Positions 12,001 through 25,800 of a stretch of DNA of 64,000 nt are shown here, one piece after another. The position numbers were made by a program, and so were the translations under genes. The notes beneath the pieces were generated by a model. It was not told where the DNA came from, made no database searches, and worked only from the letters and a program-made list of their open reading frames with translations. Location: assembly GCA_023333565.1 (NCBI GenBank), contig JAJKFH010001371.1, forward strand, positions 434,001-498,000. The letters run 5' to 3'. This DNA comes from Puffinus mauretanicus. Taxonomy: Eukaryota > Chordata > Aves > Procellariiformes > Procellariidae. Within the stretch, counting starts at the first letter, position 1. The number at the start of each line of letters is the position of its first letter.

Positions 12001-15000
12001 CTTGGCAAGTTTTCTCGTATCTTGTGGGTAAGATTTGATTTTTATTTGAATTTTCAGTTTCTTTGGAAGCAAAAGGTTTTCTGAAGTGGAGTTTTGCAGA
12101 GGGAATCTATTAACGGACTGCGTGTGCCTCTGTAACGTCTTGTGGTGAGACAGTAGGTACACAGGACAGACTGGCAGTGCCCTTTATTTGGGGGGGCCGC
12201 ACAGAGTCAAGCTTGTTTTCAAACAAGGGCTTACTGGATCCTTGTTTGCTCTCTTGCTGTTTGCAATGTTATTTATGATCCTACTCTTAATCCTCCTATT
12301 TTGGGAGAGAATTGTGAAGAAAGGTGATTCATCCCCCACAATGCCTGACAGCCACTCTGCAGCGTGGATAGTTTGTGTACCCTGTACGAAGTTGGGTGAC
12401 TGCAGTAGTTTTGTGGCTGCCTCTTGTCAGCACTTTTGGGTCACCTCTCTCTGATTCTCTTGACCATGGAAGTACTGACACTCTTAAACATCATGTCAGG
12501 GACATACATGTTCTTTAATGGCCTTATTCTTTACTTTTCGGCAAAAGACACCAGTAAGCTTTGCTCACCTGTTTTGACTCCGTCATCTTCCTCTACTATC
12601 TCAAAGTGAATTGAGAATTGTAAGTTTTTCTGCCAGCCCCTCCTCAGTGCTGGAGCCATTTCAAGGTAAGAGGGAGGCCACGCAGGTCATGCTGTCTCCA
12701 ACGCACTGAAGGCAGCCATATTTCTTGTTTCGGTTTGTTTGGTCAGTTATGCGGTATCCTGCTGGCAGCAGGGCCTGGACGCAGATAATGTGGCCACAGG
12801 TGTCAGCAATGAAGTTATGTTAGGAATTTGGAGAAAATGGTGGAGCAGCAGTCCGTGCTTGTGCCACCTGAAAGATGTCAATGAACTGTGTGTTCTTCAT
12901 ACGGCGGTGTCTTAGGACTAGCCATGAACTTCAACTGATGTAATTGCCCATTGACTACAGAGCGTTTTCCTCGGGAAACAACAATTTGTGCTGTGCAATC
13001 TCTGCTGGCTTATGGATTGTCAGATGGAATGTGATGCGTGATGTCCTAAATGGGTTGATTCCTGGTTACCTGGTTACCTGATTCCTGATATTGCTGCTTC
13101 CAAGACTGTCTGAGGTATCTGGGCTAATAGACTCTTCAGTCACAAGACGGTTGCCAGAGAAGGATCTAGGAATTTTCATGAAAATGAATTTCTGATAAAA
13201 TGTGTTTCCCCCATCAGGTTGGTACAACCTTCATTTATTGACTTTCAGTTAATATTTTGAATTTATACTTGTTTACCTGAACCCTTAAAAACGGGGATGC
13301 CTGTGTGCATGCATTTGCCCGAAGTTTCCTAATGCTCTGAACAGCAGGGACTTGAACATGCTGCCTTCTGTGGAAAGCTGGTCCTTGTAATATGTTCAAA
13401 AATGTATTCTGTAACTGCTTAATATTCACCAATATTTAATAGGAACCTCCTGTTATCCACCACAAGCTATGAACTTAGAAAACTGAGAACTAAATAGAGA
13501 CCAGGGACTGTCCCAATGTCGACCTTCTGAATACCCATTTCTTTTTGCTCACTGCCCCAAATTTTCTCTTTTCTACAGCAGAGCAACATGACTGTCTTAC
13601 TTGCCCTCTGCATTTTTAAAAACATGAAAAATTATCAGGATATTTTTAATTAGCTGTTAATAAAACCCTCTTTCTGATTTCTTGCAGGCTCCTTTGGAAA
13701 GTTAAGCCTCCCATAAAACCCTCTAGCAGTGATTTGGAAATTTAATGATGTTTTTGCTTCAGAGGTTATGAAAAAAAATTTCTTTGTGAGGGAGGGAGAA
13801 GGAGAAAGGAAGCTGAACTTTTGAAATCAGTTTCCTGCACTGAGGAAGGCCAGCTAGAGCTAGGTTCATGAATAGAACTTGTTTTTAAGGAGCAAAGTTT
13901 CTAAGTAAAGGAAAAGACAAACTGTAATTGAGAGCTACCATTCAAGGAAGCTCTTGAGGCCAACATCAGCAAAACTTTTGGTTCACTACCACAGCCCAGG
14001 CAGTTGCACTGTTGTAAAATAACTGAGGCAGAAGAACATTACCATTTACCTCCTTTATGAATGCTAAGTATGAACATACACAATTGTCCATTCTTGTTGA
14101 CTGTGACAGTTTTTTGGAGATGATGATGCCCAGACAGGAATTACCCTCATCTTTATCCAAACCCATGAAAATCCCTCACCACAGAGTATTCACATGGAGG
14201 AGCTGCTGATATTGCTTTCAGAAGGAAGGATAAGTGTTAGGGCTTTGATCTGACAGCTTTAAGACCAGATCTTTGCCCTTTTCACCCCTTCTATGCTATT
14301 CAGTTAGTCTTTTAAAAGCTTTATACTAGCCTTACATATTTACCTACAGCCACGCATCAAAATCAATACCTTCTCTTTAAAATTCATTTGATGCATTACA
14401 TACTGGAGAGAATTTCCAGTGGGAACACTGGGAAATTGGAGATTAGTTCACCAATAAATATCTGAGGTCTGGTGCCAGAAGGCTATTCTAGTTTCATAAG
14501 GACAACTTCATCATTTTTGCTTTTATGGATGTCAAAATCATAACTGAATGCTTATTCCTTGTGATTATAAAGAAATCTGGCTGGGATCCTTTTCTCTTCT
14601 TTCTTTCAGCGGCAGCTTCTGGACTGTTAACACAGTTGGAGAAAACCTAGTCTAATCAGGCTACACTAAACCAAATGCATCCTCCATCTTGGTCCCCTGG
14701 GTCATACAGAGCTCTTCCCTGCATTGTTCCTCCTGATGCTTAATCTAACCTGCTGTGCCAAAGAGGCTGCTCTAATTGTGTTTGCTTACTACACAAATTT
14801 GTGTGGCAAACAAAGATTTTGCCATACTTTTCTTTACGCTAGAAATCTTAACAAAACACTTTCTCAGCTAATGGCTTTTTCTCCCCCAACAATTTGGGTC
14901 CAGCTGTTCATTTAAGAAATAACGGTGTTGCTCTTTTCTTTTAGCACCCTCTAATAAACCAAGAGTAAATTACTGGCTGACCTACTTACTGCGATTGTTT

Positions 15001-18000
15001 AAATAATCCTCAATATGGCAGTATAATTTGATGCCTTAAAATACAGGGCATACAAGTTGCAAGTTAAAAGAAGAAATATTGAATGTTAATGAAAACACAA
15101 TTGGGTAACATAATAGCCTGAGGGATGTTATGTTTCATATCTAACATTCTCCTCCCTTTTTTTTTTCCCTTCATCTGCAGCATTTTGTTCTCGCCTCTTG
15201 TAGATGAACTAATTCCTGAATCTCTGAATGAACTGGGCAAAATACTAACGATCTGGAGGTAAAATAAGAAGTTTACAAAAAAGATAGACGTGGTTTCTAT
15301 CTTTAATAGGTAGTATGTTTTAAAGTGCATGCTTGCACTGCACCATTTCTTACTTTGTGCATTCCTTGTGCATCTCTGCAATTCCCAGTGACGGCCCCAT
15401 TTAAAGAAGAAGAAAAGTATTTCAGGAGTAGGGGGAACCAATAAGATACTAAGTTTTCTTTTTTAAAAGGCAATGGAAATGGTTCAAAGTCAACAGTCTG
15501 GGCAACCGTCTTCCAGATTTATCAAAACAGTTTAGTAAATTCTACCTAATAAGCATTTTGTGTTACAGATTCATGTTATAGCACTGAATCTGAATTTCTC
15601 TAGGTCAGGAATGACACAAGTCTATATTCATATTTGTCTGTTTGGGACAATTTCTTTCAGTAATAAGTAAGATATGAGAGAGAGGTGCTATCCTGTCAAA
15701 ATTCTCTGCTGAGTTTTCTTTCTGGTTGCTACCTTCTTCCTATTATGTTGATTTGAGTCCCCATATTATAGAACATTAACACGTAGTGCAGACTACTGCT
15801 TATCTACATAAATAATTATCAACTGACTCTAAGCTTCATACATGACAGAGTTGCAGTTCAAATCTTGACAAGGATGAATCTACTTTTCATTTTTTCTGCG
15901 TAGGCATGCCAAGCTCCCAGTGGTCCCTACCTGAGAGACCTTAAAGGCGATTGTATTCTTCGTACTCACCTGTTCTATAACAGAGTTTCACCTGAAGTTC
16001 CTGCGCATGGCTGAATTTCAGAGATGCTAAATGCACGTCCTGGTCATCACTTTGAATATGTTACTTCATCACGAATCCATGAGTAACGAGATTTCTAATT
16101 TCCACTTAGTTGCTTAAGCAACTTCTTAAGGCTTGGGCCTCGGTGTACATGCCACTGAAGACTTCCAGAGAATGTGTTGTACGGCAAACTAATCAACGTT
16201 GCAACTTCAGGTCTGTGGAAGCCTTTGCTCATACCTACAATCTTGTCTTAAAGAAGGACCGTTTATTACACAGCTAGGAATTCTCTCTACCTGGGTTTGT
16301 TGGATTTCTGATTTAAAAAGAACAAGTGCCAGTCATCTTAAAAAAATTAATGTCTGATCTAACACGCTTTACTCTGCCAGAGGAAGGGCTCTATTGAATG
16401 AGAAAGACCTAGACAGGAAACTGAGAGAAAACGTGAGAGCAACTTGGAGTGGTTAGAAGAATGTCTCAAATCTGCCTTAGCAACTTTCCACAAAGAACTG
16501 GGAGCATCTGGATTAAATTGAAATGCTTGGTCACTTCAGTGGCTGTGGAATAAGACTAAAAATTACCTAGTGACAGCACTGTGAACTCTCAGCTTCTGAT
16601 TCTAACCAGGAGTCGCATTTACATTCAAACAAGACAATGAGAAAAAAGGAGTAGATAAAGAAGAACTTGGCTATACTACAGAGGTTTGATAACTATCTGG
16701 TGGTAGTTGAAAAATGCAAAGAGAAAAGTTGTGGAGCCAAGTTCGTTCAAAGGATGTCTTTACAGAGGAATTAGAATACAGCTTCTCTTGCTTAATTTTA
16801 GGACCTGTGTACTGCTGTCATGTTGTCTAGGAGACTGTTGAATTATCTCATGAAGAAAGTGATGAAAGCTTTGTAATGAGTCATGTAAGACTGGACTGAT
16901 AAAGCACTAGAAAATGTTACAGAAGCAATTGGGTATTGGCTCTAAATGGGGAAGGATTCAGTGGATTCAGCAATGTTTATTTCGAGAGTGGAGACTAGGA
17001 GAGAAGAGGAAAGGAGAAACGAGTAAAATGCATACGATGCCACTCAGCTGCATTTTTCCATCTGCTCAGGATCACAAGTGTTTAGTTGGCATTACTGACT
17101 TACTGTAACACCTAGTTCCTTGTTCAGTGAGAGGCACTAGAACAGAGTTGTTAAATATCAGTGCCAAAACTATGCAAAAATCAGAGGGAAGATTAAAATC
17201 CAAACCTCCTTTGCCTTAAAAAACACTTCTTGCCTGCTCTTTCCAATCAGTTTATTCTGGAATAATGATCACAGAAAGATCTTGGTTGGATGTCCCTATA
17301 GTAAACACTACGAAGTCTGTAAAGTTTTTGGCATTCTTCCTCTTAGTGTTTGTCTTCAGTGAAACTCCACGGAGATACTTGAACTAACTGCAGAGTAGAA
17401 GGTGTAAATTAGCCTGTATGAATCTTTATGCTGCTTATGCTTTATGGCTTTCAGGATCTGAGCTGGCTATTTTAATACTCCATGCTATGACAACATTGGA
17501 AGCCCACGAGTCTTCAGTCTCCATTTTGCTGTAAGTGAGGTTTTTCCTATGGTGTGGTCAGTTTGAGCTGGGTTGTTCCCAGCTTTTCTGTGTTCCATGG
17601 CGAATGTGTATTATTGGTTTTAGCACCATGAAGTTCTGGAAAGAGACAGCAGAAATCTTTCATTGCATCACCCTTTCTTATGCAGCAGGGTGTCTGTAAA
17701 TGTAATAGACATGCCAAATGAGAAGTGTTTCTTCAATTTGGGAAGAAGGGTTGAAGGAAAAAAGGAAGAGGAGAGGATTTTCTCAGCAGTAGCAGGAACA
17801 GGATTTCTCACAAGACTTGCATGGTCTACTGAGACAGGTTCCTTCTTAATTTCCATGCCAGAGGTCAACAGGTGGAAGATCACGTCTCTCAGTGGGAAAA
17901 CCTGCTCTGAGACACTCCTTCCAAGTGGTTTGAAAGGGTGTGGTTGTATGTGCAAGTCCCAGCAAGTGCAAGTTGTACTTCTTGACTTGACTGGGCACAC

Positions 18001-21000
18001 TCTTGAAGTCTTCAGGAGTAAGGCAATGCCCTACCCGAGAGGAAGCAGGCAGACAAGACAGGATTTAGAGCTTCTTCAGGTCTGTGGACAAGATAAATTA
18101 ATGCACTGGGAACCAGAGAAGGAATGCAAGGGGAAAAGAAACACAAATTAAATAGTCAAGAGACTACAGTTCCATGTTTAGGCTGGAAAGTTACTAGGAT
18201 GTCCTATGGTCTCACTGTGGCTATGGACTCCAGTGGCGTTTCCCATCGTATCACATTAGAGTCTATGCAAATGGATAGTTGTATATAATCCCCAGGACAC
18301 TTTAAGGGACCTAAACCTGTACTTCGTCCGTCTTTTGTTTTTCCTTAGAGCAGCTGTGTCCTAGGCTTTGTGAATAAATTGTGAGAAGAAACGTCTCCTT
18401 CTGAGACACTTGTTTCGTACTTGCGAGAGAAGGTAGCCTCCTTTGCTACTCCACAAAGGACTGTTCTGCAGTTAAGTGTGTGTCTTGACAAAGAAGAAAT
18501 AAAACATGCTCTGGCAAGGAATTCCTCCTACGAGATGGGTGTAGTGGCCCATAAAAAATACACGTATCGTGAAGAAATTCCCATCGCCACATGGACCCAG
18601 CGGCATAATTGCAGCTGAAGTCAATGGCTACATAAGGAAGGACACCTGAATGAGCAACATCTCCCAGGTGAAAATAGCAATCTGGCTCAAGAAAGCTTGA
18701 GCTGTGCAAAGTAGACCTCATTTTGTCCAACAGGTGAAGCCCTAAAATGTTGTTGGAGCACCTGGAAAAGGATGACGGTCTTTAAAATCAGGAGAGAGAA
18801 AAGATTTTTTTCTGACCCACATTGAAGCAAAAGGGTTTTTTTCTGACCCACACTTGTCTTCCTAAAGTAGCCAGTCTCAAACCTTGTGCACATAGCTTCT
18901 AAAAGCCCTGGAAACTCAGTGTCTGCTAGTTTGAGGGGATGAAACAGAGCACTAATTTGGTAGCCCTTAAGAGTCTGGCATGGTGTAAAAGATGATCCTC
19001 AGTGTGTTATGAGGGAAAATTTGTATTTGCTGTGATCTAATCTCTTGTGCTCAACAGTCCAGTGATTTCATTTAACAGTTGAGAGGAAATGAAGAGTGGT
19101 CTTAGATCCAAGAAGATATTGACCATAAGAATTGGGAGAGCAAGCCACAGGGGCCAGAGGTGTTGTGTACGGGTTTTGTCTATGCCAGTTTTCAGAAGGA
19201 CATAATTTTACATCTTGACAGTTTGAGATTTTTTAATCCCTTCCCAAAAATCCTTGCTACAGTATTGTATCTACTTGTACCTTTTGAATGTTCCCTGTTG
19301 CCATTTCAAATGAGTAGAAAAATGGTCAGCGGAGAAAGTAGAAGCATCTGGACATGGAACACTTAATACACAGTGTTGCAAAAGTTGGGCACTTCCACTT
19401 ATTTTCAGTGCTGCTGCTATTCATTTGAGACCATGTACTTAGCTGAGCCTAGTAATCTGTTTGCTGTGGGCTGCACAAGCACCAGGGTCCTGTTCTGAAT
19501 GGCTAGCAGTCTTTCTGTCTAAACAAAAAGTTGGAGAGAGACAGGGAGTGAAGGAACTAGCTCCAGAGAGCTGCAGAGCTGGGCAAGTCTGATCCTTACT
19601 CCAGTGCTTTGCTGACTTGGCCATTGCTGCTTCCTCAAACTATCCAGGGAGCAGGGCAGTACCAGCCTCTGCCAGGGGACGATGCAATTGCATGCAAAAG
19701 TGCAACAAGTCAGGCAGCAGGCAGGATGTGAAAACAGCATTGCTTAATTTGAACTGACAGCATTTGATGCAACACATCAGAAGCTGTAAGGGCCAGGAGG
19801 CATTTCTTTTTAGCCGGACTGCTGATGTCAACTTGGATAGCAGATGCTCCAGCTACATTACAGAGGCAGGATAGAAAACGTCTTGCTTTCTCACGATATC
19901 TACTTGCTAATTTTACTGTTTTCCCCTAGCCTTCTCAGCTTTCTCTTACGTTACACTGAGACCTCTGCGATTTTCATATGGAAAAAGTGAAAACCTGTGC
20001 AATCCTAGTTCTGCATCACTTTTCTTACAGAGAGGCAGGATTGGCAGGAAAATGGAGGTTAAATATTTGCACTTTCTTGCTTTCCATTTATTTCAGGAAT
20101 CGGCACACATGCACATGTTGAAATCCAAAGCTGGATGTCCAGTACTCAAGATTTATGACATACTTTAATTGTGCCTTGTGCAGTCAGATTGTATTCAATG
20201 ATATGATGCATGAAATGGCAGACAGAAGGATTCTGTGGGGACTGTCACTTAGCAGTGGCAATCCTATCAAAACATTGGCAGGAATGCATAGTTTGCAGCC
20301 CTGGGTCTCACTGGAGTCTAAATCTGACCTGCACGGAGTAAGGAATTGCTACACTTTAAATAAACTGAGGCAACCGGAGAAAGCTCAAGTGCTGACCTTC
20401 CTCTGTTTTGGACCCCCGCTACCCCAGCTCAAGGAAGTCTACTCTGATTAATACATATTCATACTGCTTATTGAATGAGACAACACCCTGGCTATTAAAT
20501 CTCCTACTCACTGATGGGTTTGATGTTGTTGCTGTGGCTGTCAAGCAAAATACATAATTTTTACTTTCCTTTTACTTTGGTCTCTTGGAAGTTGTTTTAG
20601 CATGTTCAAGTTGCTGTTGGTATCATGGCTTGGCTAATCTCCGTACGTTACTATTATTACAGTACAGCCTGGAGAAAAACTTGGGGTTAGGGTGCCATAG
20701 CAGAAGGCACTGTATGTACACATTAACTGCTTCTCTGCAGTGCTTTGTCCTTGCAAACTTGCTCTTGCAAGACACAACACAAAGAATGACAGAAGAAAAT
20801 GAGGCCGAGAAGTCACTTGCCCCAATGGCCCAGACGACTATCTGCAGAGCCAGGCCCAGAGTCCAGCTCCTAGACCCAGATCTTAGCTCGTTGGACTGGG
20901 AGGCTACTGGATGCCAACAAATGACATGTGGTCATCCTGCAGGTGTGTCCGGACTTGTGGATTTGAATTAGCTGCCGGTTATGGTGTAGGAGATGGATAA

Positions 21001-21589
21001 GGGGAATGTTTGGTGGTGATGATGTGGTTCAGAAGCAGAGGGAAATTCCTTGTGTCCCCTCCCAAATACCTCAGGAACTCCAACAAAGAGAAGAGACAGA
21101 CTTTTTCCTTGTCCTGTCCTAGCCAAAAAAAACCTCCTTGCTGACTCACTTTCAGCCTATGGTTTGTTTGTGAATAAACAAACTGAGGTGTGGAAATTAG
21201 TTACCGATCAGCTGGGGTTTTGTTCCTGTTCTTGGTCTGGGATGGCTGTTGGTTTTTTAATCTGGGAAGACTGCAGTAAAGGAGAAAGAGGCAGTTCCTT
21301 TGTTTATGCACTGTTTGCATCGGTGTGCGGCTATTGGTATGAAAAGCAGCCATTCCCTGAGTATGCCGACTAAACAAAACCTTTAGAGCGAAGTGCTTAG
21401 AAAGAGCAAACAAGAAGTGCAGACTTGGGGTGTGGGGGAGGTGGGTGACCACGGGTTTTTAATTTACACTGATATTTCTTCAACCACCTAGGAAAGAATT
21501 AAACGCCAGAATCTCCTCACCTCCCAGGGTTGTGCATTACAATAAGAAAGGCTTTCCTGTCCCCTTTTGAAGGAAACAAGTTTAAAACC
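12001..21589. other. Unique DNA, no gene recognised
   Basis: The sequence is mostly unique and moderately AT-rich. The longest open frame (17663-18151, plus, 162 codons) has no recognisable domain and overlaps a 110-codon frame on the other strand, so I treat it as chance. The frame at 12188-12454 encodes a very hydrophobic stretch of about 25 residues but no signal or family pattern that I know. Two small direct duplications occur: CTGGTTAC twice at 13062-13077, and a 31-bp pair at 18805-18866 listed separately. Confidence 0.45.
18805..18866 (+). repeat. 31-bp tandem duplication, two copies
   Basis: A 17-base segment of seven T residues followed by CTGACCCACA occurs at 18805-18821 and again at 18836-18852, a period of 31 bases. 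The intervening A/G-rich part also resembles the sequence just upstream of the first copy, so the whole unit appears duplicated. It is a local replication-slippage type duplication with no evident function. Confidence 0.8.
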
Positions 21590-22130
21590 ATGGTGGTCGG
21601 GGATGGCCCCAAGCCCCGTGGCTGGGGATGGCACCATGCTCAGCACAGCCCGGATTCAGCAGGACTGAGATGCAGCAAGACAAAGGCAGAGATAATGAAA
21701 ACGGGAACTAACCCAAAGAATGAAGGGAACCGGGCAGCATCCGACGCGAGCTGAAAGGAAAACCCGGCTGGTGTTCCCGAGCTCTGGGTGCTCCCCGCGC
21801 TGCGAGGGCTCCGCTCCACCGCCGGGTGCCGGAGGACGGGACGAGCAAGTCCCACCGCAGCAGGTCCCACCTCAGCCCCAGCACAACGTGGGAGGGGAAG
21901 CGATAGTAACGGAGTGTGCTCTTCCCGCTCTGGCAGAGTTTTGCAGAGATGGGAAATGGAGGGAAGGAGTTAATCTCTGTGCAGTCAGACCGTGCCTCCT
22001 CCCCGCTCTTTTCTCTCCGACTCCTAAGCTGTTGCTCTACGGTAGTGCTTGGTCTGAGCTGCCGATGGAGCGGCTCCATCATTGCACACCGCCCAGGCGC
22101 AAACACCACCTTCTCCAAAACGCGGACGAT
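21590..22130. promoter_or_regulatory. Compact CpG island (core about 21715-21930)
   Basis: I count about twenty CpG dinucleotides in the roughly 215 bases from 21720 to 21935, in a GC-rich context, whereas the DNA on both sides is CpG-poor. CpG density on this scale survives only where germline methylation is low, so this is a candidate promoter or alternative promoter. Open frames on both strands (21708-22118 minus, 136 codons; 21720-22175 plus, 151 codons) overlap fully and look like low-stop artefacts of the GC-rich core. A homopolymer of eleven A residues (22139-22149) closes the region. Gene and direction are unknown. Confidence 0.55.
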
Positions 22131-22781
22131 TTACCTTTAAAAAAAAAAATAAAAATCACAAAAGGGCTTATTTAACATATGCTCAGGAGTCTGTGATAGC
22201 GCCTCTGCTTAGTGATCACCGTGCTTTTTGTTTAACCTTATTGAGAAGAGGGGACTCCAAAGCCAGCCCTTTCTGGAAACTTCATGGTCAGACCCCTCCT
22301 CCTTTTCTCACTGTCTGTCCCCCCAAGAGTGAGAAAAGTTTCAGTAGTGCTAGCTGGGGAGGCACCGTGTGGGAAAGCCCAGCTAATGCCACTTGGCCAA
22401 GGAGGAACAAGGGAGTCAGTGGACATCCCTGTCCAGTTTCCCACAGAAATGAGGTCTAATAGATGCAGTGAGCCCTCTCCTTCATGAAAATTTCAGTACA
22501 AATGATTTTGAAAATTAGAGCCTTTCATATACCTGCCCCAGCATCTTTTGAGATTTCATTTTGGGCAAAAGTAGGGTCTAGGAGTTATATTTAAGATGCT
22601 GAACACCTTCCCAGGGCAGCCCCCTCCTTTTCAACCACAAAAGAATGTCTCAAGCTTTAAACTTCTTGAGATAAAGCATGCTTAAGTTCAGGCTAACTTC
22701 TTCATACACTTTCAGGCTAATTTGGAGAACTATTTTAGCTGGGAAAATGTAGGTAGTTAAGCCAATATTAACATTTATTTG

Positions 22782-22817
22782 AAAAAAAAAAAAAAAAGAA
22801 GAAAAGAAAAGAAAGAA
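22782..22817 (+). repeat. A-rich tract passing into GAAAA repeats
   Basis: A run of sixteen A residues is followed by GAAGAAAAG-type units. This is a purine-only simple repeat of about 36 bases. No retroposon body is recognisable next to it. Confidence 0.75.
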
Positions 22818-25800
22818 GTATCAGTACCTTAAGGGGTTTGGCACAGGACTTTGAGGTTTGGCAAGGAAATATTCCTGGAGTCAAAGAGGTGTTTTTGCCA
22901 TCCCTGCAAAAATCCTGCCCAATTTGGTTGTGTTATAAGACTCTGAAAGTTACTATTCCTGCGTGTGCAGTAGAACTTGCTAGCAGCCCCACTCTGCTGC
23001 TGTGTGAATACTCTGCCCTCACTGGATTATATTCCCACACCCCACTGAACCCTGAACGTCCTTCTGCAGGCTGGAGACTGCAAATATGGTCACTGAGTTT
23101 TGAACGGCACTAATTTTGTTTTGGAGCTCTGGCGTGAGCATTCCCAGAAGAGGACCAATGTTTTCTGCCTGTGCTTTGGCTAGCTCACCTTCTTTCTTCT
23201 TCCGTGCAGGAGATCCAGGCCCAGGGCCATGTGTCAGGGAGATCTGGCACATGCCACTTGACGGTAATGTCAGTGCTGGGTGATGAGGAGGGCAGTGGGA
23301 GGCTGTATCAGCCTGCAGGCAGACCTGGAGAGTTTCTCCGGCAGCACTCAGACTCTGTCAGAGAGCATGTCAGCCCAGGGACCCCATGTCCGTACATGTT
23401 TTTTCTCTTACATATGGGGAGCTCCCCCTTCCATCACTTTGCCTGCCTGTGTGTCCAGGGGAGCTGTTCTGGAGGAGCCAGAGCAGGCGTCAATGTCCCT
23501 GGACTCTTGCAGGTGGGGGTAGGACATAAGATCGTGTAAAACAAATTGGACCTTAATGGAGATTCAGAATTTGCATCCTCTGCAGTGGGTTTCTTCCATG
23601 GAAGAAACATACTTTGATGTTGTCATCAGCAGCTGTGTGTGAGTATAGGTGTGTGATTTCTCAACTCCTTTACCTTTACTGGGGACTATTCACAAAGGGA
23701 GGGGCTCTCCCAAATCAGAGAGGGAACTTCCCCAGCAGCCAACATGGAGGCCAGCAAGGACTAAGCACCATTGCAAGACTCTCCACAAAGAGCAAAGCTT
23801 GCTTCTTACCCTGACACAAAGAGCGGCACGTACAGAAAGAAAACAAAACCAATTCTTCCCTTCAAAAAAACATGATAGAACCCCCTATAACAGACATGAA
23901 AGCACCTGCATGACAGAAGACGCTCTACTGCACATACTTCTTGAAAAGAAGATGAGGGAACGTTTAGCATGTGGTGGACATTAATCATTTCATTTAATGC
24001 AGTGCTGGAGACACTCAGATACATGAGCAACCAAGCGAAGCTAGGAACTTAAGTAGAATTACATTACATGTAATATATAAAACACATTATACAATTTGGC
24101 ATTCAGCAAATGTTAGCAATCAGTAATCCAGCATAGATGATGAAGAACTGAAAGCTACGTCTTCTCCTAAACCACAGAGATGTACAGAAAATGTCAATAA
24201 AATCTTGTGCTTGGCTTACACTTTGTTATTGTAAGGTGTTAAAGGACACTTAGCCTAGAATTAGGAAGGAGGGGGGAGCATCTTAGACCCCACAGTCTAT
24301 CCAGTAGACAATTTCCCACTGATTTCTTTGATTTCAAATTGTATTTCCTCCTGTTGTTGTGTAGAAGGGACACATGGGGAAGGAGGGTGGCTGGAAATGG
24401 CCACTCGGGCTGATTGCAGTGCCCAGAGCACCCTCTGAATTCCACAGTCCCTAAGCACAAACTTTTCTTGTTGTTCCCTTCTTTTTCTCTGCCAGAACTT
24501 CCTCCTTTCCTTCTCTTGTATGTCCTCCCGTTTCCTTCCTTGTCCATTGATTTTCCCTTTGGGTACCAGTGGCCTGGAGCAGAGTGGTTCTGAAATGCAC
24601 CAGAGCTTTAGGAGCTTGTTCCTGACCTGCTTCTAAATTATCAGCTTGCTGAGGAGACAATCACTTCTTTGACTTCGTTCATCACAGTGAATTGTCTGTC
24701 CATCTTGTGACATTTGTTTATGTCAGAGTCCTTTAGTTCTGGAAGCTTTGCTTGATAATGCAATCGTCTTCTGCATTGCTAGCCGTTTGCTTTCCTCTTC
24801 CCTTGGGATTCAGCTTTTAAGTCTCTGTGGCAAAGCCCCAGCCATTGCTTTCTTGAAAGCACTCCCAGACACCGTGTGATTCTCCTTCTATGTGCATTCC
24901 TAAGCAACAGCCACCACCACTGTCAGCTCTGCCATGAAGATCATCCTGCCTTCCCACTACTTCTTTTATAAGCCCTGCTGCTTTCAGAGATCAGTGTGAT
25001 TGTTCCCGTGGGGCTAATGCAGAAAGGCAGAGTCACAAACTTAAATCAGAAAGAATCACTCTTATTGCCTAGCTCCATCCTTCCCATCTAACAGAGGGCA
25101 CAAAGCTTCTTTCTGCAAGTCTTGAATTGGGTCGTGTAACTTGTGGCTGAAGTAGAGAATTGCCTGGATACCTACCTCCACCAACCAAGAGGGGACAGCA
25201 GAGCAAATCCTGGATCAGATCAGCAGCTTCTTTACCCTGGAATCATATTGTCTTAGGTGCTAAAACACTTAACACTTTAAAGACAGACAAAAACTGTAAA
25301 TGATGTAACATTTTAATTGCAAAATTGTAGGTAGGGTATTGACCCTAATACTTTTGGATTCTGACATTAGCTATCTCCCGACAAGAAACAGGAACAGTAC
25401 TGCATAAAGTAAGATGTCAATATAGAAATTTGGATATTGCAAGTGTCCATCATGCCAGTGTACACATTATTATCTATCCTTACTTTGTGCAGGCTCATCT
25501 ACAACATCTGGCCCAAGTAGTAACCCCTCACTCTCTTGAAAGGTGCAAATAGGATGGTTTTGTCCATTTTCACATCTAGGGTATTCTGCATCTGGGACTC
25601 CATAGTTCCCAGCATGACCAAGGATGTGCACGGCAGCCTGCACTACACTTGTCACATAATAAAGGCTCCTCCTCACCACTTGGCCCTATGTTGGTGATAA
25701 GGTCTGAGTTTTTATTTTAAGATTTGAACTGGAAAGCATTATTCTTTCAAGAATCTCAAATCATGCTCTGAACATCAGCAATTCTAAACTCTACTTAGGA

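Noticed and set aside
12188..12454. Hydrophobic plus-strand open frame that could pass for a one-pass membrane protein
   Set aside because: The hydrophobicity comes from T-rich DNA, there is no family resemblance, and no transcript signals are evident.
17663..18151. 162-codon plus-strand open frame
   Set aside because: No domain or splice context recognised, and a 110-codon frame overlaps it on the opposite strand.
22782..22817. Poly(A) tract considered as the tail of a processed pseudogene
   Set aside because: No recognisable coding or transcript sequence precedes it and no target duplication was found.
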